Of a DNA stretch of 5,099 bases, positions 1-4,873 are shown in pieces; the stretch's first letter is position 1; each line of letters opens with the position of its first letter. The translations under genes were made by a program, and so were the position numbers. Source of the stretch: Treponema sp. Its GTDB lineage: Bacteria; Spirochaetota; Spirochaetia; Treponematales; Breznakiellaceae. The DNA is taken from positions 1 to 5,099 of the forward strand of contig JAITRD010000303.1 in the NCBI GenBank assembly GCA_031288575.1. The letters run 5' to 3'. The notes under the pieces are model-generated. The model worked only from the letters and a program-made list of their open reading frames with translations. It was not told the origin of the DNA and did no database searches.

Positions 1-63
1 GGAAACGGATCGGTCTCCCGCTACCTTATCAATAGCTGGCTTGAAGGGAAATTTGGGGGGTAA
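1..63 (+). CDS. C-terminal end of an unidentified protein (partial)
   Basis: Frame 1 is open from the window edge to a TAA at 61-63 and encodes about 20 residues ending in SWLEGKFGG. The other two forward frames do not look coding, and a terminator-like hairpin with a T-run follows immediately at 66-114, as expected after the end of a gene. Nothing in the short tail allows a family assignment. It could also be a chance open frame, because only 63 bases are visible. Confidence 0.35.
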   Translation, partial: GNGSVSRYLINSWLEGKFGG

Positions 64-65
64 AC

Positions 66-114
66 CCGCAAAGCTCCGAGCCGCTGGCTTGAGCCGCTGG
101 CTCTTGCGGTTTTT
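66..114 (+). terminator. Probable intrinsic terminator of the upstream gene
   Basis: CCGCAA (66-71) pairs with TTGCGG (104-109), and inside it GAGCC (78-82) pairs with GGCTC (99-103). A run of five T follows at 110-114. The loop side contains a 12-bp direct repeat, GAGCCGCTGGCT at 78-89 and 91-102, separated by one base. The hairpin begins three bases after the TAA of the upstream frame, so termination of that gene is the simplest reading. Confidence 0.5.
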
Positions 115-144
115 CAGGCATTTAGCCTGCGAACCTCTGGTTCG
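115..144. repeat. Two back-to-back small hairpins
   Basis: CAGGC (115-119) and GCCTG (125-129) form a 5-bp stem with a 5-base loop. Directly adjoining it, CGAACC (130-135) and GGTTCG (139-144) form a 6-bp stem with a 3-base loop. Neither is followed by a T-run. They sit between two terminator-like structures and may belong to one dispersed palindromic repeat, but only one copy is visible in this window. Confidence 0.4.
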
Positions 145-167
145 ACAAAACTGCGGAATTTGAGGTT

Positions 168-211
168 GCTTTCCCAAAAACTGAAGTTTTGGGAAAGCCT
201 CCTTATTTTTT
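168..211 (+). terminator. Strong hairpin with T-rich tail
   Basis: The 12-base arm GCTTTCCCAAAA (168-179) is the exact reverse complement of 187-198, and the loop bases can extend the stem further. A T-rich stretch follows at 203-211. This has the form of an intrinsic terminator reading rightwards. It would be a second terminator behind the upstream gene, or the end of a short transcript made from 62-200. It also insulates the downstream sigma-factor promoter from read-through. Confidence 0.5.
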
Positions 212-215
212 ACTT

Positions 216-302
216 TAATGACCGCCCGATGATTTTGCAAACCGTGTCATATTGTGTCAAAAGGATACAATTTTCCGGCTATTTAGGAAGATCGGGTCAT
301 TA
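216..302. repeat. Nested inverted repeat in the intergenic region
   Basis: The outer arms are 216-230 and 291-302: TAATGAC and CCGAT on the left, with a 3-base bulge between them, match the exact complement on the right. Inside lies a second stem, ATTGTGTC (251-258) against GATACAAT (264-271), which is complete if one G-U pair is allowed. No open frame or T-run accompanies it. It could be a structured RNA, a regulator site or a small dispersed repeat; the sequence alone does not decide. Confidence 0.4.
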
Positions 303-368
303 TGAGACTTTTGTACCCTCCCCTCTCCCGTAACGGAGGGGCCAAGGGATAAACTGAGCGAAAAGCAT

Positions 369-384
369 TTATGCCGCCGCATAA
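369..384. promoter_or_regulatory. Palindrome, possible activator-binding site
   Basis: TTATGC (369-374) and GCATAA (379-384) form a perfect 6-bp inverted repeat around CGCC. Its centre is about 90 bases upstream of the start site predicted from the sigma-54 promoter at 442-457. That is within the usual distance for enhancer sites of sigma-54 activators, which are often dyads. The site matches no activator consensus I can name, and a similar palindrome occurs at 4042-4058, so it may instead be a common small repeat. Confidence 0.3.
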
Positions 385-441
385 GTCCTTATATTATAAC
401 GAATTAAAAAAGATGGGGGATAATGATTTTTTAGCCGGACT

Positions 442-457
442 TGGCATATTTTTTGCA
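442..457 (+). promoter_or_regulatory. Sigma-54 (RpoN) type -24/-12 promoter
   Basis: The 16 bases TGGCATATTTTTTGCA fit the sigma-54 consensus (TGGCAY, a spacer, then TTGCW). The invariant GG (443-444) and GC (455-456) are separated by exactly ten bases, as the family requires. Transcription would begin near 468, leaving a leader of about 23 bases before the sigma-factor ATG at 491. No comparably good -35/-10 pair is visible in the same stretch; the nearest weak -10-like match is TATATT or TATAAC at 390-400. Transcription from here would need an AAA+ activator encoded elsewhere. Confidence 0.65.
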
Positions 458-490
458 TAGTAATAGACAACCAAGACAAGAGGAGTATGA

Positions 491-1372
491 ATGGTTACTA
501 TTAAAGCGCAAAGCAAAGCAAAAACAGACAGCAATATTAATTCCGATGAAAATGTTCTGTCGATTTATTTAAAAGAGATAAATCGCATTCCTTTATTAAC
601 GAAAGAAGAAGAATACCATACCGCCCAGGCGGCGGCCCAGGGCGATAAACGGGCCCAGGATAAACTGGCAAACGCCAACCTGCGTTTCGTAGTGAATGTG
701 GCGAAAAAATACCAGGGCCAGGGCTTACCCCTTTCGGATCTCATCAGCGAAGGCAATATTGGGCTTTTAAACGCGATTGAACGGTATGACGTGCATAAGG
801 GTTATCACTTTATTTCCTATGCGGTGTGGTGGATACGCCAAGCCATCCTCAAGGCAATTTGTGAAAAAAGCCGGATGATCAGGCTTCCTTTAAACCGGGC
901 CAATGAGCTGGTTCAGATTGAAAAAGCCCGGAAGCTTGTGCAGGACGGGCATAACACGGAAAAGGAAATTAATGAAATTGCCCGGCTCCTGGATATGGAC
1001 GCGGAGCATGTGGCGGATCTGGTTAATATCAGCCGGGAACATGTATCCCTGGAAAACCCCGTTTATGCCGACAAGGATTCTTCTATCCTGGGAGATTTTA
1101 TTGAGGACGAAAATTACCGTTCCCCGGATGAGCATATTGTAGACCGGGCCCTCCATGACGACATTGAAACCGTACTGGGGACCTTAAACAAGAAAGAGGC
1201 GGACATTATCCGTTTCCGTTTCGGCCTGGGGGATAATATGCCCATGTCGTTAAAGGAAATCGGCGACCACTTTAATCTGACCAAGGAACGGATCCGGCAG
1301 ATCGAAAAAAAGGCCCTGAAACGGCTGCAGCATCCCTCCCGGCAGCGGCTTCTGGAATGTTATGTAGCCTGA
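491..1372 (+). CDS. RNA polymerase sigma factor, sigma-70 family, RpoD/RpoS-like without region 1.1
   Basis: This 293-residue protein directs RNA polymerase to a promoter class. Region 1.2 lies at about 21-52, region 2 at 55-133 (with YAVWWIRQAI at 110-119), region 3 at 134-190 and region 4 at 228-285, whose helix-turn-helix ends in TKERIRQIE (264-272). It lacks the long N-terminal region 1.1 and non-conserved insert typical of RpoD, and its length suits a group 2 (RpoS/SigB-like) factor rather than the housekeeping one. Gln117 corresponds to E. coli sigma-70 Q437, but Leu120 replaces T440, so -10 preference may differ. The ATG at 491 follows AGGAG (481-485) at five bases. A sigma-54 promoter lies immediately upstream, and the next gene overlaps the stop codon by one base. 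I am sure of the family; the RpoS label is not proven. Confidence 0.93.
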   Translation: MVTIKAQSKAKTDSNINSDENVLSIYLKEINRIPLLTKEEEYHTAQAAAQGDKRAQDKLANANLRFVVNVAKKYQGQGLPLSDLISEGNIGLLNAIERYDVHKGYHFISYAVWWIRQAILKAICEKSRMIRLPLNRANELVQIEKARKLVQDGHNTEKEINEIARLLDMDAEHVADLVNISREHVSLENPVYADKDSSILGDFIEDENYRSPDEHIVDRALHDDIETVLGTLNKKEADIIRFRFGLGDNMPMSLKEIGDHFNLTKERIRQIEKKALKRLQHPSRQRLLECYVA

Positions 1373-2028
1373 TGGCCGATTCCTTTTTACCCGCGGCGGT
1401 TATCTTCGACATGGACGGCCTCATGCTGGATACGGAAGGACCGGCGGTATCCCTGTGGATCGAGGCGGCTCGAAAGTTAGGGTGGAAGCTTGACCGGGAA
1501 CTGATCCTTAATACCGTCGGAATTGACGCGGCTTCCACCCGGGCGGCCTTTATGGCCGAATACGGCCCGAATTTTCCCTACGAAACAATCCGGCAGGATC
1601 TTTCCCGGAGCATCAGGGACCAGGTTGAAAGGGAGGGAATTTCCCACCGGCCGGGCCTCCTTACCCTGCTGGACTGCCTTGGGGCCCGGGGAATTCCCCT
1701 GGGGGTAGCCACCTCCACGGCCCGGAAAACCGCCCTTTGGAAGCTTGACAAGGGGGGCATCGGGGATCGTTTTGCCGTACTGGTTTGCGGGGACGAGGTA
1801 AACCGGGGAAAACCCGCGCCGGATATTTTTCTCCTGGCGGCGGAACGGCTGGGCTATAATCCCTCCCAATGCCTGGGCTTTGAGGATTCCCCCGCGGGGC
1901 TCCAGGCCCTCCACGCGGCGGGAATACGCTCCGTGTTTATTAAAGACCTGGTGGAGCCGCCCCCGGAAATTCTCGCCGCTGTTTGGCGCCGCTGCGGCGA
2001 TTTAGCGGAAGCGGCGGCGCTTTTTTAG
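1372..2028 (+). CDS. HAD-superfamily hydrolase, beta-phosphoglucomutase/phosphatase-like
   Basis: This 218-residue cytoplasmic enzyme contains all four HAD motifs. The nucleophile and acid/base aspartates are D13 and D15 (FDMDG), T114 lies in GVATST, K147 in GKPAPD, and E171-D172 in GFEDSPAG. Spacing and positions closely follow beta-phosphoglucomutase and related phosphatases with a helical cap between motifs I and II. The reaction is Mg-dependent phosphoryl transfer, probably on a small sugar phosphate; the actual substrate cannot be read from the sequence. I chose ATG 1372 over an in-frame ATG at 1357 because it overlaps the sigma-factor stop as TGATG and places the motif I aspartate at the usual distance from the N-terminus. 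No clear ribosome-binding site is present, which suggests translational coupling. A terminator hairpin lies within its last codons. Confidence 0.9.
   Translation: MADSFLPAAVIFDMDGLMLDTEGPAVSLWIEAARKLGWKLDRELILNTVGIDAASTRAAFMAEYGPNFPYETIRQDLSRSIRDQVEREGISHRPGLLTLLDCLGARGIPLGVATSTARKTALWKLDKGGIGDRFAVLVCGDEVNRGKPAPDIFLLAAERLGYNPSQCLGFEDSPAGLQALHAAGIRSVFIKDLVEPPPEILAAVWRRCGDLAEAAALF
1986..2026 (+). terminator. Intrinsic terminator embedded in the end of the HAD gene
   Basis: GCGCCGC (1986-1992) is the exact reverse complement of GCGGCGC (2014-2020), and six T follow at 2021-2026. The T-run itself encodes the last Leu-Phe and the T of the TAG stop (2026-2028). This would end the sigma factor-HAD transcript without using any of the 55-base gap before the convergent MATE gene. 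On the opposite strand the structure lacks a T-run beyond the stem, so it is not an obvious terminator for the MATE gene. Confidence 0.6.
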
Positions 2029-2083
2029 CAAACCCGGGCGGAACAGGGCAGGACGGAATTCCGGCGGCCCATTAAGTACCCGC

Positions 2084-3448
2084 CTATAACCCTTCAGTTA
2101 CATTATGGAGCCATTTTCCCGTGTTACAGCGCCAAAGCCCCACCGCCGTTTTGAGAGGCTCCTCCATGATAATACAGAGGTAAATTATCCCTACCGGGGC
2201 GTGGAAAACAAAACTTGCCAGGGCGGCGGCGGGAATTGCCGCCCCCCAAAGAAAAAGATTGTCATAAATAGCGCAAAACACCGTATCCCCTCCGGCCCGG
2301 CAGATGCCTACCACCATGGACATATTAAAGGCCCGGAAAGGATAGGAACAGCCAAGGATGAAAAACATCACCGTCGTATGGGCCAGTACATTGGCGTTTA
2401 CCTTAAAAAAATAGGGCAAAAGCCCCGACAGGGGAAAAAGAAACAGGGCCGCCCCCAGGGCCAGAAGGGGGGCAAAGCGGATGATCCGGGCCGCATAGTC
2501 CCGGGCGGCGGCATAGGCGCCCTCCCCTATTTTTTTGCCGATAAGGACCCCGACCCCGTTTCCCAAACCGATAAAAAGAACCCAGGTAAGCTGGGAAAGG
2601 GTATTGGTGATATTATAGGCGGCAATGGCATCCGTATGGGTCCGGGCAAAGATCACATTCTGGAGGCTTATCCCTGAGGACCAGATAATTTCATTAAGGA
2701 TAACCGGGAAGGCGACCCGGAAAAAACGGCTGATAAAGGGGAGCCTAAACCCAAAAAGCTGACGGAGGCTTCCCGCAAGCTGATATTTCCGGGCATAACT
2801 CACCGATACCAGGATTATCATCTCAACCAGCCGGGCCACGGCCGTTGCCCGGGCGGCTCCCGCAACGTCCATGGCGGGAATAGGGCCGAACCCGAAAATC
2901 AAAAGATAATTCAAGATCACGTTTACCGAAAGGGCGATAAGGGTGGTGAGCATGGGAAGCCGGACCTGCTCAATGGAACGAAGGGTAAGGACAAAGACCT
3001 GGCTTATGGCAAAGGGGATAAAGGCCGGGGCCAGATTTTTTAGGTACCTGGCCCCCGCTTTGATCACCCTTTCATCCCGGGAATAAATAGCCAGGATTCC
3101 CTCAGGCGCTAAAAGGGCCGCCAGGGTAAAACCCAGGGCTACCGTTAAATTGAGGGTCATGCAAAATCCGGTATTTGCCCGGATGCCCCCGATATCCCTT
3201 TTCCCCCAGAATTGGGCGGTAAAAATCGAGCCTCCGGAACTGATGCCAAAAAGGGTCAGGCTGTAGAGGAAAAAGACCTGATTTCCCAGGCCTACCGCGG
3301 CAATCTCCACCGTCCCCAGGCGGCCGATCATCACCGTATCCACCATGTTTACAAAGGCATTCACCAGATTTTGCAGCATAATCGGTACGGCGATGGCAAA
3401 AAGGCTTTTATAAAATATTTTATCATTAAACAGGGCGCTTAACTTCAT
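2084..3448 (-). CDS. MATE-family multidrug/cation antiporter
   Basis: This 454-residue inner-membrane protein is close to the usual 440-480 of the family and has about twelve hydrophobic segments. The first MATE repeat begins with AVPIMLQNLVNAFVNMVDTVMIGRLG (roughly residues 19-44, with the M-V-D-T-x-M-I-G-R core) and continues to about 175. The second repeat starts near NEIIWSSG and ends around the conserved RAGGDT stretch (about residue 385). Such proteins export drugs, dyes or metabolites in exchange for Na+ or H+; the substrate is unknown. The ATG at 3448 lies only 11 bases below a good promoter, so its leader is very short and only a weak purine stretch (AAGAG) precedes it. It converges on the HAD gene and is divergent from the haemerythrin. 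Confidence 0.93.
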   Translation of the reverse strand: MKLSALFNDKIFYKSLFAIAVPIMLQNLVNAFVNMVDTVMIGRLGTVEIAAVGLGNQVFFLYSLTLFGISSGGSIFTAQFWGKRDIGGIRANTGFCMTLNLTVALGFTLAALLAPEGILAIYSRDERVIKAGARYLKNLAPAFIPFAISQVFVLTLRSIEQVRLPMLTTLIALSVNVILNYLLIFGFGPIPAMDVAGAARATAVARLVEMIILVSVSYARKYQLAGSLRQLFGFRLPFISRFFRVAFPVILNEIIWSSGISLQNVIFARTHTDAIAAYNITNTLSQLTWVLFIGLGNGVGVLIGKKIGEGAYAAARDYAARIIRFAPLLALGAALFLFPLSGLLPYFFKVNANVLAHTTVMFFILGCSYPFRAFNMSMVVGICRAGGDTVFCAIYDNLFLWGAAIPAAALASFVFHAPVGIIYLCIIMEEPLKTAVGLWRCNTGKWLHNVTEGL

Positions 3449-3459
3449 AGGAAGCTCTT

Positions 3460-3488
3460 ACTATACGAATAAAAACAATGAGAATCAA
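3460..3488 (-). promoter_or_regulatory. Sigma-70-type promoter of the MATE gene
   Basis: Read on the minus strand, TTGATT (3488-3483) and TATAGT (3465-3460) are separated by 17 bases. Transcription would begin near 3453, only about five bases before the MATE ATG at 3448. The transcript would be nearly leaderless. This promoter also covers the alternative upstream ATG (3478) of the opposite haemerythrin frame, which argues against that start. Confidence 0.5.
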
Positions 3489-3568
3489 CAACCGCCTTGG
3501 GCCTTATTGTTCCTTTAGGCTTAAGTTAAAAGCAAGCGCGGGAGCCCCGGCTTGGAATGATTTTGATG

Positions 3569-3597
3569 TTGTCTTTCTTGCCTGTTTTGCTTATTAT
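3569..3597 (+). promoter_or_regulatory. Sigma-70-type promoter of the haemerythrin gene
   Basis: TTGTCT (3569-3574) and TATTAT (3592-3597) are separated by 17 bases. The expected start site is at about 3604, which is the A of the haemerythrin ATG. No Shine-Dalgarno sequence is visible before that ATG, so a leaderless or near-leaderless message is plausible. An overlapping TATATT at 3597-3602 is an alternative -10 but has a worse -35. Confidence 0.45.
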
Positions 3598-3603
3598 ATA
3601 TTT

Positions 3604-4014
3604 ATGGTAAAGTGGTCGGCCGACTATTCGGTAGGCAATAACCTTATTGATGAACAACATAAAGAGCTTATTCGTATGACCGATGAACTTTATGAAGCGT
3701 GCCGGAAAGGTGGCGGCGCGGAAAAGATTTCTTTTCTAAAGGCTATTCATGGTTCGGTAGATTATGTTAAAGTCCATTTTTCTGCCGAAGAAAGGATGAT
3801 GAAAGAGGTTAATTATCCTGATTATGAGACCCACAAAAGGGAACATGAAGGCTTTATCGCGGAAGTGCTGCGCCAGGCAAAGGAATATGAAAAAAACAAA
3901 CGCTTTGTTCCTTTATCCTTTGTCAAATTCCTTTTGGAATGGATCGTAAACCATATTGCCAGGTCCGATAAAAAGTACGCCGCTTATTTGCCCCAGGAAA
4001 AAAAGGAACCCTGA
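3604..4014 (+). CDS. Bacteriohaemerythrin (oxygen-binding diiron protein)
   Basis: This 136-residue protein is a single four-helix haemerythrin domain of normal length. All seven diiron ligands are present: H19, H58 and E62 (HFSAEE), H77, H81, H117 and D122 (HIARSD). It reversibly binds O2 in the cytoplasm; in anaerobes and microaerophiles this is linked to oxygen storage, scavenging or sensing. No signalling domain is attached. The frame is open back to an ATG at 3478. I chose ATG 3604 because it gives the typical start MVKWSADYSVG, and the upstream 42 residues match no part of the family and lie over two promoters. No ribosome-binding site precedes either ATG. It stands alone, divergent from the MATE gene and followed by mobile-element debris. 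Confidence 0.92.
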   Translation: MVKWSADYSVGNNLIDEQHKELIRMTDELYEACRKGGGAEKISFLKAIHGSVDYVKVHFSAEERMMKEVNYPDYETHKREHEGFIAEVLRQAKEYEKNKRFVPLSFVKFLLEWIVNHIARSDKKYAAYLPQEKKEP

Positions 4015-4041
4015 CAAAAAGACAGGATCGGCGCATATAAA

Positions 4042-4076
4042 TTATGCCGAAGGCATAACGAACTTGTAATTATTTT
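4042..4076 (+). terminator. Hairpin after the haemerythrin gene, possible terminator
   Basis: TTATGCC (4042-4048) and GGCATAA (4052-4058) form a perfect 7-bp stem with loop GAA, about 27 bases after the stop codon. The tail is only moderately T-rich (best run 4072-4076, and 14 bases from the stem), so termination would be weak. The same TTATGC/GCATAA arms occur at 369-384. The stem abuts the putative end of the IS256 remnant and may have been its insertion target. Confidence 0.35.
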
Positions 4077-4085
4077 TGTGTAAAC
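4063..4085 (-). mobile_element. Probable degenerate right end of the IS256-family remnant
   Basis: On the minus strand, just downstream of the transposase stop, the sequence begins GTTTACACAAAAATAATTAC. A GTTTACACAAAA-type stretch after the transposase stop is typical of IS256-family terminal repeats. The matching left end is not found in the window, so the boundary is approximate and rests on family resemblance alone. Confidence 0.4.
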
Positions 4086-4091
4086 GGCACA

Positions 4092-4398
4092 TCATAGGGG
4101 AACCCTGTCTTCCCCATAAATGATTGCGAATTGATTGAGGGCGGCCCCCCAATCCCGTACCGGCATTGTCCATTTTTTACAAATGTTTTTCAAACCCATG
4201 AAAATTAATTTCATCGCAGCCCCGTCATTCGGGAAGGACTGGCGGCGTTTGGCGATTTTTTGAATCGTATAATTGACCGACTTCAATGGCATTGGCCGTG
4301 TACACCGCCTTCCTGATTTCAGGAGAAAACTTGAAAAACGGAATGGCCTCGTTCCAGCGGCTCCGCCAGGACTTTGCGATCATCGGGTTATTGCCCGT
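4092..4398 (-). pseudogene. IS256-family (Mutator-type) transposase, C-terminal remnant with frameshift
   Basis: Two overlapping minus-strand frames together give the end of an IS256-type transposase. The first reads NPMIAKSWRSRWNEAI, then EIRKAVYTANAIE, whose final Glu aligns with the third residue of the DDE catalytic triad. The second continues SVNYTIQKIAKRRQSFPND to KKWTMPVRDWGAALNQFAI and stops at 4092-4094. One extra base at about 4281 separates them; removing it restores the family motif NAIES-VN. Only about 100 of the usual 390-400 residues remain. The N-terminal two thirds, with the other catalytic Asp residues, are missing, so it cannot be active. It is joined at its 5' side to a fragment of a different transposase. 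Confidence 0.8.
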
Positions 4399-4511
4399 AC
4401 CCATTCCATGAAGCACGGCGAAACGGCTTCAGGTTTGAGCCGGGTAAAGACCCGCCGGTACACATCATGTTTGGGCATACCCTGTTCCAGGGGGCGGTAT
4501 GGATTGATTAG
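4380..4511 (-). pseudogene. ISAs1-family transposase fragment (N-terminal associated domain)
   Basis: The minus strand reads LEQGMPKHDVYRRVFTRLK, then PEAVSPCFMEWVRAI. This matches the end of the N-terminal domain of ISAs1-family transposases, where G-(I/M)-P-x-H-D-x-x-x-R-V-F, then L-x-P, then C-F-x-E-W-V-R is characteristic. The fragment breaks off at about 4390 into the IS256 remnant and meets a stop at 4380-4382. Everything after the domain, including the whole catalytic region, is missing. In another frame a good ribosome-binding site (GGAGGGG, minus strand 4526-4520) precedes ATG 4515, but that frame stops after 16 codons; it may be the relic of the original start. Confidence 0.6.
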
Positions 4512-4589
4512 TCATAATTCCCCTCCAATCCGCCTTTGTCGACACTTCCTCCCTTCTGCTTTACCTCTTTTTATATGCGCTCGCCCTGG

Positions 4590-4598
4590 GCCTCAACA
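4590..4598. repeat. Left copy of 9-bp target duplication
   Basis: GCCTCAACA at 4590-4598 is repeated exactly at 4817-4825, immediately outside the terminal inverted repeats of the element at 4599-4816. A 9-bp duplication is in the range made by several DDE families, including ISAs1 and parts of IS4. Confidence 0.7.
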
Positions 4599-4816
4599 CA
4601 GCAATTCCAAATTCAAAAAATGGTCAAATGAAACCAGCCCCGGCTCCTGCCCCTGAATTCATTTGGCCATTTTTTACCTTTTCCCTTGATTGGTGGCAGC
4701 AATTCCAAAAAGTATTCCGGCCGAAAAGAGACCCGAAAAGGCTCACGCCGGCAGGACCCCCGATAGAAGTATCAGGTCTCTTTTCGGTTTTTGAATAGTT
4801 AAATTTGGAATTGCTG
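4599..4816. mobile_element. MITE-like non-autonomous element, 218 bp
   Basis: Its ends are the 15-bp repeat CAGCAATTCCAAATT (4599-4613) and its exact reverse complement (4802-4816), flanked by identical 9-bp copies of GCCTCAACA. It carries no credible gene. Inside are a hairpin of 18 bp with one G-T mismatch (4615-4632 with 4658-4675) and a perfect 13-bp hairpin, CCGAAAAGAGACC (4721-4733) with 4775-4787. A third copy of the end, CAGCAATTCCAAA, lies at 4697-4709. The exact target duplication implies a fairly recent insertion mobilised in trans. The source transposase is unknown; ISAs1 is a candidate because of the target size and the nearby ISAs1 fragment, but the fragment shows no ends to compare. 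Confidence 0.7.
4697..4709 (+). repeat. Internal copy of the MITE terminal repeat
   Basis: CAGCAATTCCAAA recurs here in the same orientation as the left end (4599-4611) and is the exact complement of the right end (4804-4816). The 120-bp part 4697-4816 therefore also has inverted ends, but its left flank does not repeat GCCTCAACA. The outer 218-bp unit is thus the one that inserted here. Confidence 0.6.
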
Positions 4817-4825
4817 GCCTCAACA
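4817..4825. repeat. Right copy of 9-bp target duplication
   Basis: GCCTCAACA, identical to 4590-4598, adjoins the right terminal repeat of the MITE-like element. The two copies define the exact insertion site. Confidence 0.7.
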
Positions 4826-4873
4826 TACGACATATTGCTTGTATGTTTTTTATACGTTACCCTAGTCCACACT

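Noticed and set aside
320..341. CCCCTC/GAGGGG stem as a terminator or regulator site
   Set aside because: It has no T-run, the pairing competes with an inner CCG/CGG stem, and the pyrimidine-rich then purine-rich sequence can arise from simple composition.
1357..1371. Earlier in-frame start (ATG 1357) for the HAD gene
   Set aside because: It lies inside the sigma-factor coding region with no better ribosome-binding site; ATG 1372 overlaps the stop as TGATG and gives a normal N-terminus.
2105..2677. 190-codon plus-strand frame across the MATE gene
   Set aside because: It is antisense to a clearly recognisable transporter; its composition (many Gly, Lys, Pro, Arg) is what the complement of hydrophobic codons gives, and no family motif is visible.
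3478..3603. N-terminal extension of the haemerythrin frame from ATG 3478, with a hydrophobic stretch VVFLACFAYYIF
   Set aside because: It has no ribosome-binding site, overlaps the MATE promoter and the haemerythrin promoter, and the protein from 3604 already has the normal family length and start.
4273..4656. 127-codon plus-strand frame
   Set aside because: It runs antisense through both transposase remnants and into the MITE-like element; it has no motif and no ribosome-binding site.
4823..4851. Weak stem ACATAC/GTATGT followed by a T-run, as a terminator
   Set aside because: Only six or seven A/T-rich pairs with a 12-base loop, partly made of the target duplication, and no gene ends just before it.
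4624..4872. 82-codon minus-strand frame from GTG 4872
   Set aside because: More than half lies in the MITE-like element. Removing the element in silence joins GCC to CAG in frame, but a TAA follows a few codons later, so no disrupted gene is restored.
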